In this document: positions 26,678 to 37,292 of the stretch, piece after piece
Position numbering within the stretch: the stretch's first letter is position 1
Layout: each line of letters begins with the position of its first letter
Source: Acidobacteriota bacterium
GTDB lineage: Bacteria; Acidobacteriota; Vicinamibacteria; Vicinamibacterales; JAFNAJ01
Reading direction: 5' to 3'
Assembly (NCBI GenBank): GCA_023384575.1
Contig: JAHDVP010000015.1
Span: 50,145 to 114,144, forward strand
DNA length: 64,000 nt
Translations under genes and position numbers: made by a program
Notes under the pieces: generated by a model
Databases searched by the model: none
Seen by the model: the letters and a program-made list of their open reading frames with translations, nothing else
What the model was told of the DNA's origin: nothing

Positions 26678-28417
26678 TCACGGCGCGGTCGGGAGCGGCA
26701 GCTCGGGCTGTCGTCGCTGGGGCAACGTCATCTCGCCGCGCAGGCCCTTCTCGTATTCGGTTCGAAAGAAGGCCTGCTTCATGCCGCCGTCGATGATGTC
26801 CCAGGGCATCAGCCGGTCGCGGCTGCGGTCGCGGAAGATGTAGCGGTCGGCGTCGAGCCCGACCTCGGCCACCGCGGCTCGCCACTGCCCTCCGTTGCGC
26901 TCTGCCGCTTCGATGGCCGGCGCCACGCGACGGTCGCCGAGCGACAGCAGGGCCTGGTAGTACGAGTGCCGTTCCGACTTGATGCTGAAGTACACGTTGT
27001 CGAGGCCGGCGAGCAGGCTTCGAAGGCGCTTCACCTTCCGGTCCGTCACGGCCGGATCTTCCATCGGCATCCACTGGTAGGCCGTGCCCGGTTTCGGAAC
27101 GAGGGGGTTGACGCTACCGACGATGCGGCCGATCCGGCCGCGATGTCGGGCGTGTGCGAGCATGCGCTCGCGCAACCGGATCGTCAGATCGCGCATGGCG
27201 ACGAGGTCGTCGTCGGTCTCGGTGGGCAGGCCGATCATGAAGTAGAGCTTGAGGTTCTCGATGCCGCTCGCGAACACCAGGTCGGCGCACTCGACGATCT
27301 GTTCGTTCGTCACGGCCTTGTTGATGACGCGGCGCAGACGATCCGAACCCGCCTCGGGCGCGATGGTGATCGAGCGTTCGCCGCTCTCCCGCAGCAACGA
27401 CACGATGGGCGCGGTGAGGTCGTCGAGCCGCAGCGATGCCGGCGAGATCGAGTAGCCGAGGTCGACGAGCCGGCGCAGGATGTGCTCGATGTCGGGGTGG
27501 TCGCAGAGGGCGATCGAGACGAGGCCGACGCGCGAGGCATGAGGACGGGCCGCCTCGGCGAGCGCGAGGATCCGTTCGGTCGCAAACGCTCTCACAGGCA
27601 GGTAGTTGTACCCGGCCCAGCAGAACCGGCACAGGTTGGCGCACCCGCGGACCACCTCCACGAGCAGGCGCGAGCCGAACTCGGTGTCGGGCGTGAAGAT
27701 GCTGGTCGCTGGGGGGTCGACCCGGTCGGTCGCCTTCACGGCAGCCTTGCGAACGACGTCCGGCGCACCGGACGCCGGGTCGGGCACCATCGCAGCCAGG
27801 GCGCCAGACTCGTCGTAGCGCGGCTCGTAGAACGACGGGATGTAGAAGCCGCGCTGCCGCGCCAGCTGCGACAGGAGGTCGCGTCGGTTCGCGTGGCCGA
27901 TGACGGCGTCGACGAGCGGGGGCACGAGCACTTCACCCTCACCGGCCGCCACGACGTCCGCAAACGGCGCCAGGGGCTCCGGATTGACGAACGTCACCGC
28001 CCCGCCCACGACCACGAGCGGGTGACGCGCGTCGCGCTCGGCGGCGCGAGGCGGCAGCCCTGCGAGCCGCAACATGGTGAGGACGTTGGTGTAGTCCCAC
28101 TCGAACGACACCGAGAAGGCGAAGACGTCGAAATCGGCTACCGGCGTCTGCGACTCGAGCGTGAGCAGGCGGGCGCCGCTCGACAGTTGCGCGGCCAGCT
28201 CCTGCTTCGGCGGCAGGAACACCCGCTCGCACACGGTGTCGTCGCGGTCGTTGAACAGCCGGTACACCGTCTGGAGGCCGAGGTTCGACATCCCGACGAA
28301 GTAGGTGTTCGGAAACGCCAGCGCCACCCGGAGGCGCCCGGCGTGGGACTTGGTCACGTAGCCCACTTCGCGGGACAACGTCGCACGGGCACGCTCGCGC
28401 AGGTCTTTCGACTTCAT
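26678..28417 (-). CDS. B12-binding-type radical SAM protein
   Basis: A 579-residue radical SAM enzyme. The N-terminal part resembles a B12-binding Rossmann region (RVALAFPNTYFVGMSNLGLQTVYRLFND, VFAFSVSFEWDYTN, VVGGAVTFVNPEPLAPFADVVAAGEGE). The core has CANLCRFC at 259-266 (CxxxCxxC), which holds the 4Fe-4S cluster that cleaves SAM, and later APEAGSDRLRRVINK. Together these match the TIGR03960-type proteins of unknown substrate that occur near rpsU/ribosome or rng genes in other bacteria. Here it lies downstream of ftsZ on the same strand, with 182 bp and a hairpin between. GAGAGG precedes ATG 28417. Confidence 0.87.
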   Translation of the reverse strand: MKSKDLRERARATLSREVGYVTKSHAGRLRVALAFPNTYFVGMSNLGLQTVYRLFNDRDDTVCERVFLPPKQELAAQLSSGARLLTLESQTPVADFDVFAFSVSFEWDYTNVLTMLRLAGLPPRAAERDARHPLVVVGGAVTFVNPEPLAPFADVVAAGEGEVLVPPLVDAVIGHANRRDLLSQLARQRGFYIPSFYEPRYDESGALAAMVPDPASGAPDVVRKAAVKATDRVDPPATSIFTPDTEFGSRLLVEVVRGCANLCRFCWAGYNYLPVRAFATERILALAEAARPHASRVGLVSIALCDHPDIEHILRRLVDLGYSISPASLRLDDLTAPIVSLLRESGERSITIAPEAGSDRLRRVINKAVTNEQIVECADLVFASGIENLKLYFMIGLPTETDDDLVAMRDLTIRLRERMLAHARHRGRIGRIVGSVNPLVPKPGTAYQWMPMEDPAVTDRKVKRLRSLLAGLDNVYFSIKSERHSYYQALLSLGDRRVAPAIEAAERNGGQWRAAVAEVGLDADRYIFRDRSRDRLMPWDIIDGGMKQAFFRTEYEKGLRGEMTLPQRRQPELPLPTAP

Positions 28418-28455
28418 CGCCTCTCGAGAAAGGTGGACGACGTGCCGGCAGCTCC

Positions 28456-28475
28456 CGGGCGGCCGTGGCCGCCCG
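28456..28475 (-). terminator. Hairpin downstream of ftsZ
   Basis: CGGGCGGC-CGTG-GCCGCCCG is a perfect 8-bp stem with a 4-nt loop in the 182-bp gap between ftsZ and the radical SAM gene. It lacks a T-run. Its position suits an end point for the mraZ-ftsZ transcript. The rest of the gap shows no gene. Confidence 0.4.
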
Positions 28476-28599
28476 AGGTCACGAGCGAGGTGGTGCTGCG
28501 TCTCAGGCGCAGGCGGACGACCCGCGTGCCATGGATGTTCTCAGTCTACCACGCAGGCCCCGGCGCGCCGGACGAGGCCTTTCGCGCGCGCCAGACGGC

Positions 28600-29856
28600 C
28601 TATCCCTCGCTCTGCCGACGCAGGAAGGCCGGCACGTCGAGGGGCGAGGTGTCGTCGAGGCCGGCCGCGCCGTCGGTGCCGGTCGCGGCCGAGGCATGCC
28701 CGCTGGCGACCGGAAGCTCGACCGGCGGCCGCCTGGCGATGGCAACCCTCGACGTGGCGATGCGCTCCATCTCCGAGTCGTGACGCGCCGCCGAGTACTG
28801 GTGCAGGTCGACGGGCGTCGGCACCGCGGTCGCCGTGGGCCGGTCGAAGCCCGTGGCGATGACCGTGATCTTGATCCGGCCCTGCATCCGCGGATCGACC
28901 ACCGCGCCGAAGATGATGTTGGCGTCTTCGTGCGCGGCCTCCTGGATGATGGTCGACGCCTCGTTCACCTCGATCAGCGAGAAGTCGGGCCCGCCCGTGA
29001 CGTTGATGATGACGCCGCGCGCCCCCTTCACCGAGGCGTCCTCGAGCAGGGGGCTCGAGATGGCCCGGGTCGCCGCCTCGACCGCCCGGCTCTCGCCCTC
29101 GGCCACGCCGGTGCCCATGATGGCGAAGCCCATGCCCGCCATGATCGCCTTAACGTCGGCGAAATCGAGGTTGATGAGCCCAGGCACCAGGATCAGGTCC
29201 GAGATGCCCTGAATGGCCTGGCGCAGGACGTCGTCGGCGGCCGCGAACGCCTCGGGCAGCGGCGTCGTGCGATCGATCGTCTGCAGCAGCCGCTCGTTCG
29301 GAATCGTGATCACGGTGTCGACGCTGGCGCGCAGTTCGTCGAGGCCGCGCTCGGCCTGCCCGAACCGGCGCTTGCCCTCGAACTTGAAGGGCTTGGTGAC
29401 GACGGCGATGGTCAACGCCCCGAGCTCGGTGGCCAGACTGGCGATCACGGGCGCGGCCCCGGTGCCGGTGCCCCCGCCCATCCCGGTCGTCACGAACACC
29501 ATGTCGGCCCCGTCGAGCGCCTCGATGAGCTGGTCGGTGTCCTCGAGCGCCGCCTGCCGTCCGATGTTCGGGTCGGCCCCCGCGCCGAGCCCCTTGGTGA
29601 GCTTGGCGCCGATCTGGATCTTCACCGGAGCGGCGTTCTGCTCGAGCGCCTGCCGGTCGGTGTTGGCCACGATGAACTCGACGCCCTCGAGTCCCGCGCG
29701 GACCATGCGGTTGACGGCGTTGCTGCCGCCGCCGCCGACCCCGATCACCTTGATGCGGGCGCCGGCGTTGGCGGGCTCCGCCAGCGTGAGCCGCAGGCGC
29801 TCGGCGGTCTGGAGACTCGGGGACGGACGCCCCCCCTCCTCCCTGACTTCGTTCAT
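28600..29856 (-). CDS. ftsZ: Cell division GTPase FtsZ
   Basis: A 418-residue bacterial tubulin that polymerises into the division ring at mid-cell. The GTP-binding part has [22 protein letters not shown] and the tubulin signature GGGTGTG at 127-133. The T7 catalytic loop [14 protein letters not shown] is intact. After the globular domain comes a disordered linker (about 335-405), then the C-terminal peptide DVPAFLRRQ, which binds FtsA and other partners. ATG 29856 has AGGGAG upstream; the frame upstream of it is only the shadow of ftsA. It is the last gene of the dcw cluster, 43 bp after ftsA. Confidence 0.98.
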   Translation of the reverse strand: MNEVREEGGRPSPSLQTAERLRLTLAEPANAGARIKVIGVGGGGSNAVNRMVRAGLEGVEFIVANTDRQALEQNAAPVKIQIGAKLTKGLGAGADPNIGRQAALEDTDQLIEALDGADMVFVTTGMGGGTGTGAAPVIASLATELGALTIAVVTKPFKFEGKRRFGQAERGLDELRASVDTVITIPNERLLQTIDRTTPLPEAFAAADDVLRQAIQGISDLILVPGLINLDFADVKAIMAGMGFAIMGTGVAEGESRAVEAATRAISSPLLEDASVKGARGVIINVTGGPDFSLIEVNEASTIIQEAAHEDANIIFGAVVDPRMQGRIKITVIATGFDRPTATAVPTPVDLHQYSAARHDSEMERIATSRVAIARRPPVELPVASGHASAATGTDGAAGLDDTSPLDVPAFLRRQSEG

Positions 29857-29899
29857 CGTCTGGTCTCCCTGGCTGATGGAGTCGTGGTGTGCGCGCGTG

Positions 29900-31138
29900 T
29901 CATTCATGGAGCGTCCTGAAGAGGCTGCGGACCCATCCCGCGAACCGCTCGAAAACGCTGCTCGCGCCGCGTCCCCGATCGCGGAGGGCCCTGTGACGGT
30001 GGGCGTACATGACGAGGCCGACGGCCGTGGCGAAGGCCGGGCTGTTGACGTGATCGGTGAGTCCGCCGACACCGACCGGATGGCCCCGGCGGATGGGCAG
30101 GTCGAAGATCTGCTCGGCGATCTCGGGCAGGCCCTCGAGCATCGATGCGCCGCCGGTGAGCACGATGCCCGAGTGCAGCGACTTCTCGAAGCCCGCCCGC
30201 CGGATCTCGTCCCAGAGCAGGTGGAAGATCTCTTCGGCGCGTGGCTGCAGGATCTCCGAGATGATGCGGCGCGCCATGATGCGCGGGTTCCGCCCGCCCA
30301 CGCTGGCCACCTCCATCGTCTCGTCCTCGCCGACCATCGCCGACAGGGCGCAGCCGCAGCGGCGCTTGACGCGCTCGGCGTCGGGCACGGGCGTCCTCAG
30401 GCCGACGGCGATGTCGTTGGTGAAATGGTCGCCGCCCACGGCGACGACCCCCGTGTGCCAGAGGCTGCCGCGCTCGAAGATGGCGAAGTCGGTCGTCCCG
30501 CCACCGATGTCCACGAGCGCGACCCCGAGCTCGCGCTCGTCGGGTGTCAGCACCGATTCCGCGGCGGCGAGCTGCTCGAGCACGGTCCCTTCCACCTCGA
30601 CGCCGGCGCGGTTCACGCAGGCGACGACGTTCTGGGTCGACGAGGCGCTGCCCGTGATCACGTGGACGTTGACCTCGAGGCGCGAGCCGGTCATGCCGGT
30701 CGGCGACCCGATGCCGTCCTGGTCGTCGACGACGAAGTCCTGCGGCAGCACGTGGAGGATCTCGCGGCCGCTCGGCAGCGACACCGCCTTGGCGGCGTCG
30801 ATGGCGCGGCGGACGTCCTCGCGCGAGATCTCCCGGTTCTTGCCGGCGACGGCGACAACGCCCCGGCTGTTGAATCCCTTGACGTTGGCGCCCGACAGCC
30901 CGAGGTGCACCGTGTCGATCTCGATTCCGGCGGTGAGCTCCGCTTCCTCGATCGCCCGCTTGATCGAATCGACCGCGGCCTCGAGGTTGACGACCAGGCC
31001 GCGCTTGATGCCGCGGGAATCGGCCACGCCCACGCCGATGATGTCGAGGCCGTCGTCCTCCATCACCTCGCCGACGATGGCGGTCACCTTCGAGGTGCCG
31101 ACGTCGAGCCCGACCAGGTACCGGTCCTTACGTGCCAC
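29900..31138 (-). CDS. ftsA: Cell division protein FtsA
   Basis: A 412-residue actin-fold ATPase that links FtsZ filaments to the membrane. It shows [15 protein letters not shown] (phosphate 1), the 1C domain region, [16 protein letters not shown] (phosphate 2) and [19 protein letters not shown] (adenosine). The last residues ([15 protein letters not shown]) form the amphipathic membrane-targeting helix. The start is GTG 31138 ([14 protein letters not shown]). It lies 48 bp after ftsQ and 43 bp before ftsZ. Confidence 0.97.
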   Translation of the reverse strand: MARKDRYLVGLDVGTSKVTAIVGEVMEDDGLDIIGVGVADSRGIKRGLVVNLEAAVDSIKRAIEEAELTAGIEIDTVHLGLSGANVKGFNSRGVVAVAGKNREISREDVRRAIDAAKAVSLPSGREILHVLPQDFVVDDQDGIGSPTGMTGSRLEVNVHVITGSASSTQNVVACVNRAGVEVEGTVLEQLAAAESVLTPDERELGVALVDIGGGTTDFAIFERGSLWHTGVVAVGGDHFTNDIAVGLRTPVPDAERVKRRCGCALSAMVGEDETMEVASVGGRNPRIMARRIISEILQPRAEEIFHLLWDEIRRAGFEKSLHSGIVLTGGASMLEGLPEIAEQIFDLPIRRGHPVGVGGLTDHVNSPAFATAVGLVMYAHRHRALRDRGRGASSVFERFAGWVRSLFRTLHE

Positions 31139-31186
31139 ACGTCCTCCGACAGACTCTTCGGGCCGCGGCGGCCCGGCAGGTTCCGT

Positions 31187-32041
31187 TCATCGCGCCACCG
31201 CCGGCGCCGTCGCGCCGCGCGCCGGCACGGTGCCGGGCGTCGGTCGCACGTAGACCCGCGCGTCGAATCGCAGGTCGACGTAGTCGATCTCCGGCACCCG
31301 CTCGCGCAGCGCCGGTTCGATCTCGAGATACGCGCGCAGCCGCTCGGCGAACGCCGTGTCGCCGAGCTGCAGCAGGGCCGGGTCGCCGTCGAGCATCACG
31401 ACGGCGTTCCGGGGGTCGGCCACGTCGAGCTGCGACAGCCGATCGACCAGGCGCTGGTCGTCGGACAACGACTCGAGCACGCGCGCGACGAGGCCGACCT
31501 TCGCCGGGTCGGGCGGCGTCGCCGCGCCGGCACCCTCGTCGAGTCCGTCGACGATGGGCAGGTCGAACTCCGCGTACTGGGGCCCGTACTCGTCGATGAT
31601 CGTGCCCTCCGCGTCGAGCAGGTAGAGGCGGCCGCCGAGCCGGCCGATCGCCAGCGGCAGGCGCTCGACGACATCGATCTCCACCGTCGACGGCAGCACG
31701 CGCCGCAGGGTGGCCTCGCTCACCCAGGGCGAGGCCATCACGCGATCGCGCCACGCCTCGAGGTCGGCCCGCAGCATGTGCTGGCCCTGGAGCCCGCCCA
31801 CGAGCGCGATCACCTCGCCCGTGGACAGCTGCGCGTTCCCCCGCACGATCACCCGCTGCACCGTGAAGGTCGACGACGCCAGCGCGGCCTGGGCCGACAG
31901 GTAGACGCTCCCGATGACGGTCGCCCCGACGAGCGCGTGCCGAGCGACGGTGACGACCTGGCGGAGGCGCGACCGGCGCCGCCTCGACGGCGCGAGCTGC
32001 GCGCGACGGAACCGGCGGTCGCCTGGAGCCGTCACGGTCAC
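31187..32041 (-). CDS. ftsQ: Cell division protein FtsQ
   Basis: A 284-residue inner-membrane protein of the FtsQ/DivIB family that recruits and regulates FtsL, FtsI and FtsW. A basic cytoplasmic N-terminus (RRRRSRLRQ) precedes one TM segment (about 38-55: [19 protein letters not shown]). The periplasmic POTRA domain follows ([37 protein letters not shown]...[18 protein letters not shown]), then the beta domain. The GTG start at 32041 overlaps the murC stop in a GTGA sequence, so its translation is probably coupled to murC. Confidence 0.93.
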   Translation of the reverse strand: MTVTAPGDRRFRRAQLAPSRRRRSRLRQVVTVARHALVGATVIGSVYLSAQAALASSTFTVQRVIVRGNAQLSTGEVIALVGGLQGQHMLRADLEAWRDRVMASPWVSEATLRRVLPSTVEIDVVERLPLAIGRLGGRLYLLDAEGTIIDEYGPQYAEFDLPIVDGLDEGAGAATPPDPAKVGLVARVLESLSDDQRLVDRLSQLDVADPRNAVVMLDGDPALLQLGDTAFAERLRAYLEIEPALRERVPEIDYVDLRFDARVYVRPTPGTVPARGATAPAVAR

Positions 32042-33507
32042 TGCCGGTCTCCTTCGGAGGCACGGCCGGGCCGCGATCCCCGGTCGAGCGCCAGCAGGAT
32101 GCGCTCGCCGACCGACCCGATCGACCCTGCGCCGAGCGTGATGACCATGTCGCCGGGGCGGGCGATCCCGGCGACGGCGGCCGGCACGTCGTCGAGCGAC
32201 GGGACGACGTGGACGGGCGTCGTGCCCGACGCCCTGACGGCCTCCGCCAGCGCCGTCACGGTCACGCCGTCGATCGGCGGCTCGCCCGCGGCGTAGATGT
32301 CGGTGAGGACGACCTCGTCGGCCGTCGCGAGCACGCGGCCGAACTCGACCAGCAGGTGCGCCGTCCGCGTGTAGCGGTGGGGCTGGAAGACGACGCACAG
32401 CCTCCGCTCGAGGCCGGCGCGCGCGGCCGAGAGCACCGCCGCGATCTCGGTGGGGTGGTGCCCGTAGTCGTCGACCACCATGACGCCGTCGACCTCGCCG
32501 AGCAACTGGAAGCGGCGCTCGGCACCGCGGAACTCCGAGAGCGCCGAGGCGATGCGGTCGAAGCCGATCCCCAGCTCGAGCCCGGTCGCCACGGCGGCGA
32601 GGCCGTTCAGCAGGTTGTGGCGGCCCGGCACGCGCAGGTGCAGTTCACCGAGCCGCTCCTCCGGCGCTCCGCCGGTGCCGCGGCGCGTCACGGCGCATCG
32701 CGCGCCGAACGCCTCGAGCCGCACGTCGCGGCCGGCGACGTCCGTCTCCGACGCGTCGATCCCGTAGGTGATGACACGCCGCGTGAAACGCGCGCAGAGC
32801 GAGGCGAGCACCGGGTCGTCGGCGCAGGCCACGACGGCGCCGTAGAACGGCACGCGATTGGCGAACGCCACGAACGCGTCGAGCACCTCGTCGAAACCGC
32901 CGTAATGATCGAGGTGCTCGCGGTCGACATTGGTGACGACCGCGATGGCGGGTGACAGCTTCAGGAACGAGCCGTCGCTCTCGTCGGCCTCCGCCACCAT
33001 CAGATCGCCGCGGCCGAGCCGCGCGTTGCTGCCGAAGGCGCTGAGCCGGCCGCCGATGACAGCGGTCGGATCGAGGCCCGCGCGCTCGAGCATCAGCGCG
33101 ATCATCGAGGTCGTCGACGTCTTGCCGTGGGCGCCGGCCACGGCGATGCCGAAGCGCAGCCGCATCAGCTCGGCCAGCATCTCGGCCCTCGGGATGACCG
33201 GCACGTGACATCGCCGGGCCTCGACGAGCTCGGGGTTGTCGAGCGGGACCGCGGACGAGACGACGACGACATCGGCCTGGCCCACGTGCGACGCGGCGTG
33301 GCCGATCGCCACCGACACGCCGAGCGTCTCGAGCCGCATCGTCGCGGCCGACGCCTTGGCGTCGGAGCCGCTGACGGCGTAGCCCAGGTTGACCAGCAGC
33401 TCGGCGATCCCGCTCATGCCGATCCCGCCGATGCCCACGAAGTGCACGTGTCGAGTCCGTCCCAGCACCGTGTGTCCCGCGATCGCGCCCCTTCGGCCCT
33501 GGCTCAC
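32038..33507 (-). CDS. murC: UDP-N-acetylmuramate-L-alanine ligase
   Basis: A 489-residue Mur ligase that adds the first amino acid of the peptidoglycan stem. The N-terminal UDP-binding motif [12 protein letters not shown] is at about 22-33, the ATP loop GAHGKTST at 125-132, and [14 protein letters not shown] and [14 protein letters not shown] occur in the central and C-terminal domains. Its start overlaps the murG stop by 4 bp, and its stop overlaps ftsQ. In many dcw clusters murB and ddl sit between murC and ftsQ; neither is present here. Confidence 0.98.
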   Translation of the reverse strand: MSQGRRGAIAGHTVLGRTRHVHFVGIGGIGMSGIAELLVNLGYAVSGSDAKASAATMRLETLGVSVAIGHAASHVGQADVVVVSSAVPLDNPELVEARRCHVPVIPRAEMLAELMRLRFGIAVAGAHGKTSTTSMIALMLERAGLDPTAVIGGRLSAFGSNARLGRGDLMVAEADESDGSFLKLSPAIAVVTNVDREHLDHYGGFDEVLDAFVAFANRVPFYGAVVACADDPVLASLCARFTRRVITYGIDASETDVAGRDVRLEAFGARCAVTRRGTGGAPEERLGELHLRVPGRHNLLNGLAAVATGLELGIGFDRIASALSEFRGAERRFQLLGEVDGVMVVDDYGHHPTEIAAVLSAARAGLERRLCVVFQPHRYTRTAHLLVEFGRVLATADEVVLTDIYAAGEPPIDGVTVTALAEAVRASGTTPVHVVPSLDDVPAAVAGIARPGDMVITLGAGSIGSVGERILLALDRGSRPGRASEGDRQ

Positions 33508-34628
33508 GCCAGGCCCTGCCGTGTCTCCGCCCTCGCGCGCCCCGCCAATGCCAGCACGTGGTCGACGATCACGTGCGCCGCCTCGGGGTGCGCCGCCCGC
33601 CTCGACGCCTCAGCCATCGCGCGGCGCCGGTCGGGATCGTCGAGCAGCGCCAGCACGCTCGCCGCCAGCCGCGCGCCCGTCAACTCCCGCTGCTCGATCA
33701 CCTCCGCCGCGCCGAGCCTCGCCAGGGCCTCGGCGTTCTTCCGCTGGTGGTCGTCGGTCGCCGTCGGCAGGGGCACGAGCACGGCCGGCCTGCCCGCGGC
33801 CGTGATCTCGGCGAGCGTCGTCGCACCCGCCCGGCTGACGACGAGGTCGGCTGCGGCCATCTCCTCGTCCATCCGGTCGAGGAACGGCTCGACGCGGGCC
33901 CGCCAACCGATCCGCCCGTACGCCGCGCGCACCGTCCCGGCATCCCGCTCGCCGGTCTGGTGGACGAGGTCGATCGGAGGCTCGGCAGCAGCCAGGCGCG
34001 ACGCGGCCTCCACCATGGCCTCGTTGATCGCGTGGGCCCCCTGCGACCCCCCGAACACCAGCAGCCGTCGCCCCGCTCGCGCCTCGGCCGGCTCCCGGCC
34101 GGCCTCGAGAAAGCCGGGGCGCACGGGGTTGCCGCTCACGAACGCCTTCGAGCCGAACCAGGGCCGCGCGTCCTCGTACGTCAGGGCGACCTCGTCGACG
34201 AATCGCGCCAGGCGACGATTGGCGAAGCCCGGCATCGCGTTCTGCTCGAGCACGAGCGTCGCCACGCCCCTCAGCGCCGCGACGAGCACCACCGGCCCAG
34301 AGCTGTAGCCGCCGACACCGACGACGACGTGCGGGCGGCGGCGGCTGACGATCCGCCAGGCGTCGATGGCGCTCACCGGCAGCAGCATCAGACCCCGCGC
34401 GAGGGCCACCGCCGACTTGCCCTTGAGGCCCACGCTGCGAATCGTGTCGAGGGCGAAGCCCTCGCGCGGCACGATCCTCGACTCGATCCCCCGTGCCGTC
34501 CCCGCGAAGGTGACGACCGCCGACGGTTCCCGCGTCACGAGCGCCCTCGCCACCGCGATCCCGGGGTACAGGTGCCCGCCCGTACCGCCGCCGGCAATGA
34601 CGACACGCAGGTCGGGCGCCACGTCCAC
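33504..34628 (-). CDS. murG: UDP-GlcNAc:lipid I N-acetylglucosaminyltransferase
   Basis: A 374-residue GT28 enzyme that converts lipid I to lipid II on the inner face of the membrane. It has the acceptor-site glycine-rich loop [11 protein letters not shown] at about 13-23, [26 protein letters not shown] and the donor-site [23 protein letters not shown]. The start is GTG 34628 ([14 protein letters not shown]), 4 bp after the ftsW stop. The 3' end overlaps murC in a 4-bp stop/start overlap. Confidence 0.97.
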   Translation of the reverse strand: MDVAPDLRVVIAGGGTGGHLYPGIAVARALVTREPSAVVTFAGTARGIESRIVPREGFALDTIRSVGLKGKSAVALARGLMLLPVSAIDAWRIVSRRRPHVVVGVGGYSSGPVVLVAALRGVATLVLEQNAMPGFANRRLARFVDEVALTYEDARPWFGSKAFVSGNPVRPGFLEAGREPAEARAGRRLLVFGGSQGAHAINEAMVEAASRLAAAEPPIDLVHQTGERDAGTVRAAYGRIGWRARVEPFLDRMDEEMAAADLVVSRAGATTLAEITAAGRPAVLVPLPTATDDHQRKNAEALARLGAAEVIEQRELTGARLAASVLALLDDPDRRRAMAEASRRAAHPEAAHVIVDHVLALAGRARAETRQGLA

Positions 34629-34632
34629 GGCG

Positions 34633-35733
34633 TCACGACCTCGCCGACGCGTGCTGCGAGACGTTCAGCAGGATACCCATGCCGATCAGGCTCACGAGCA
34701 GCGACGACCCTCCGGCGCTGACGAACGGCAGCGGAATGCCCTTCGTCGGCAAGAGACTCAACACGACGCTGATGTTCACCAGCGCCTGCATGGCGATCAT
34801 CGTCGTCAGTCCGATCGCCACGAACGCGCCGAAGCGGTCCGGGGCATCGAGCGACGCACGGAGGCCGCGCCAGGCGATCACGCCGAAGCCGGCGAGGATC
34901 AGCGTGGCGCCCACCAGGCCGAGCTCCTCGGCGATCACGGCATAGATGAAGTCGGTGTGGGGCTCGGGCAGGTAGAACAGCTTCTGGACGCCGGCCATCA
35001 TGCCGCGGCCGGTGACTCCCCCGGTGCCGACGGCAATGAGCGACTGGATCGGCTGGAACCCGGCACCGAGCGGGTCGTCCCACGGGTTGAGGAACGTCAT
35101 GAGCCGACGCATCCGGTACGGCGCGCTCAGCACGAGCGCGGCCACGAGCGGCACCGCGACGAGCGCGAGACCGATCAGGTACCGCCAGCCCAGGCCGGCC
35201 GCGAACACCATCACGCCGACGATCAGCACGAGGGCGAAGGCCGTGCCGAAGTCGGGCTGCAGCAGGATGAGCAGTGAGAAGGCGCCGACCAGGGCGCCGA
35301 TCGGCAGCAGCGCGTACCGTGCGTCGTTGATGCGGCTCATCCTGGCGTCGAGGATCCAGGCGGTGAACAGGATCGCCGCGACCTTGGCGAATTCCGAGGG
35401 CTGGACGCCGACGCCCGCGACGCCGAACCAGCGACGGCTGCCGTTGATCTTCGGTCCGAAGAGCACCACGACGAGGGCGACGAACACGAGAGCGACGACC
35501 GTCCCGATGACCGCGGGGTTCCGGTACCGCCGGTAGTCGATCCGCATCAGGAACGCGAGCAGGAAGAAGCCGAGCGCGGCGAAGGCCACCTGCTTGAACA
35601 GGAAGAGCTGCGTCTGCTGGTACTTCGCCGTCGCCAGGACCGCCGACGCGCTGAAGACCATCAGCACCCCGACGAACACCAGCAGGGCCGTCACCACGAA
35701 CAGCCAGCGATCGGACTTCAGCGTTCTCGCCAT
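34633..35733 (-). CDS. ftsW: Peptidoglycan glycosyltransferase FtsW
   Basis: A 366-residue polytopic SEDS protein that polymerises lipid II at the septum together with FtsI. About ten TM segments are visible, e.g. LFVVTALLVFVGVLMVFSASA and VAFAALGFFLLAFLM. SEDS motifs are present: NGSRRWFGVAGVGVQPSEFAKVA, LLQPDFGTAF, the catalytic-Asp-region and GLVGATLILAGFGVIAWRG, and the C-terminal SLLPTKGIPLPFVSAGGSSLL. In the dcw context FtsW is favoured over RodA. A 178-bp repeat-bearing gap separates it from murD, unusual in this tight cluster. Confidence 0.96.
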   Translation of the reverse strand: MARTLKSDRWLFVVTALLVFVGVLMVFSASAVLATAKYQQTQLFLFKQVAFAALGFFLLAFLMRIDYRRYRNPAVIGTVVALVFVALVVVLFGPKINGSRRWFGVAGVGVQPSEFAKVAAILFTAWILDARMSRINDARYALLPIGALVGAFSLLILLQPDFGTAFALVLIVGVMVFAAGLGWRYLIGLALVAVPLVAALVLSAPYRMRRLMTFLNPWDDPLGAGFQPIQSLIAVGTGGVTGRGMMAGVQKLFYLPEPHTDFIYAVIAEELGLVGATLILAGFGVIAWRGLRASLDAPDRFGAFVAIGLTTMIAMQALVNISVVLSLLPTKGIPLPFVSAGGSSLLVSLIGMGILLNVSQHASARS

Positions 35734-35798
35734 GTTCTCGAGCTCAGCCCTAAAGCTCCGCGACCTTGCCGCCGAAACGAGAGCAGCGGATGCGACCG

Positions 35799-35921
35799 AG
35801 AGCCGTCAGCAGTCATCAGCCGACCGTGGATCGAGACACCAGTCTCGCAGACCGGGGCAGCCTGCGTTCCCAGCGACCGGCTCTCGATCGCCTGGCCGGA
35901 CTGATGACTGCTCATGGCTCT
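35799..35921. repeat. Inverted-repeat element between murD and ftsW
   Basis: Two 21-nt arms, 35799-35819 and 35901-35921, are inverted copies with 19 of 21 positions identical; both share AGCAGTCATCAG. A further GCGAC/GTCGC match lies just outside (35792-35796, 35925-35929). Inside is a perfect hairpin CGAGAC-ACCA-GTCTCG at 35832-35847, and CGGCTCTCG (35878-35886) can also pair with the left arm. The right arm includes the murD stop codon (35914-35912). No gene is seen inside. It resembles a MITE/REP-type insertion in the otherwise compact dcw cluster. Confidence 0.55.
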
Positions 35922-37285
35922 TGCGTCGCCTGCGCGGCCGCCAGCCGCGCCACCTCCGCCTTGAACACGCGACCACGCTCCGCGTAGTCGCGGAACATGT
36001 CGAAGCTCGCACACGCGGGCGCGAGCACCACCACGCCGCCGGCCGGGGCGAGCCGCCACGCCGTCTCGACGGCGGCGCGCATCGACTCCGCCTCGTGCAC
36101 GGGCACGACGCCCGCGAGCGCGTCGCGGACGCGCGCCCGCGCCTCCCCGATGGCCACCACCGCCGCGCCGCTCGCCTGGAGCGGCGCGCGCAGATCGCGC
36201 AAATCGCCGCCCTTGAACTGCCCGCCCACGATGGCGACCACGCCCGAGGCGAAGCTCTCGATCGCCCTGGCGGCGGCATCGACGTTCGTCGCCTTCGAGT
36301 CGTTCACGAAGGTGACGCCCCCGACGTCGGCCACCACTTCGAGCGCGTGCTCGAGGCCGCGGAAGCCCGCCACGCCTGCCACGATGGCCTCCGGCGCGAC
36401 ACCCAGCAGGCGCCCGACGCCCGCCGCGGCGACGGCATCGGCCACGAGGTGCCGGCCCGCCAGCGCCAGGCGATCGCGGGGCACGAGCCGAATCTCGAGA
36501 CCCTGGTGCCGCTCGACGATCCACTCGCCGTCGAACGCGAAACGGGCGCCGTCCGCCTCGGCCATCGTGAAAGCAGCCCGGCGCGACCGCGCCGACCGGG
36601 AAAGACCCATGGCCGCCTCGTCGTCCGCGTTCACCAGCGCCCAGTCGTCCGGGCGCTGGTTCTCGAACACCCTCGCCTTGGCCGCGCCGTAGGCCTCGAC
36701 GGTTCCGTGCCGATCGAGGTGGTCGGGCGAGAAGTTCAGCAGCACGGCCACGTCGGGCCGGAACGTCTCGATGCCCTCGAGCTGAAAGCTGCTCGCCTCG
36801 ATCACGTGCACCACTCCGGGGCCCGTCAACGCGACCTGACTCGACACGGGTACGCCGATGTTGCCGCCGACGACCGCTTCGAACCCACCCGCGCCCAGGA
36901 TCCGGCCGACGAGCGTGGTCGTCGTCGACTTGCCCTTCGTGCCGGTGATGGCGACGATCCGGCCCTCGAGCCAGCGCGACGCCAGTTCGATCTCGCTCAC
37001 GACCCGCACGCCGTGGTCGCGTGCCCGCGCGATCACCGGGTGACGCCAGGGCACCCCGGGGCTCACGACGACGAGATCGGCCGACGTGAACGTCGCCTCG
37101 TCGTGACCTCCGAGCTCGAGGACCACGCCCGCGGCGCGGAGCCGCCCGGCGTCCTCGATGGCCGCGCGTCTCTCGCTCAGCACCACCCGCGCGCCGCGGC
37201 GAACCAGCAGCTCCGCGGCCGCGACGCCGCTCAGCGCCGCGCCCGCGACGACCACCCGCGCGCCGGCCACGTCGAAGCTTCCCAT
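35912..37285 (-). CDS. murD: UDP-N-acetylmuramoyl-L-alanine:D-glutamate ligase
   Basis: A 457-residue Mur ligase that adds D-glutamate to UDP-MurNAc-L-Ala. The Rossmann N-terminus (VVVAGAALSGVAAAELLVRRG) is followed by the ATP loop ITGTKGKSTTT at about 113-123, NFSPDHLDRHGTVEAY and the C-terminal motif FVNDSKATNVDAA. ATG 37285 lies 7 bp after the mraY stop. The last codons and the stop lie within the right arm of the repeat element at 35799-35921, so the C-terminal residues (AQATQEP) may be altered by the insertion. Confidence 0.97.
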   Translation of the reverse strand: MGSFDVAGARVVVAGAALSGVAAAELLVRRGARVVLSERRAAIEDAGRLRAAGVVLELGGHDEATFTSADLVVVSPGVPWRHPVIARARDHGVRVVSEIELASRWLEGRIVAITGTKGKSTTTTLVGRILGAGGFEAVVGGNIGVPVSSQVALTGPGVVHVIEASSFQLEGIETFRPDVAVLLNFSPDHLDRHGTVEAYGAAKARVFENQRPDDWALVNADDEAAMGLSRSARSRRAAFTMAEADGARFAFDGEWIVERHQGLEIRLVPRDRLALAGRHLVADAVAAAGVGRLLGVAPEAIVAGVAGFRGLEHALEVVADVGGVTFVNDSKATNVDAAARAIESFASGVVAIVGGQFKGGDLRDLRAPLQASGAAVVAIGEARARVRDALAGVVPVHEAESMRAAVETAWRLAPAGGVVVLAPACASFDMFRDYAERGRVFKAEVARLAAAQATQEP

Positions 37286-37292
37286 CGCTCGC

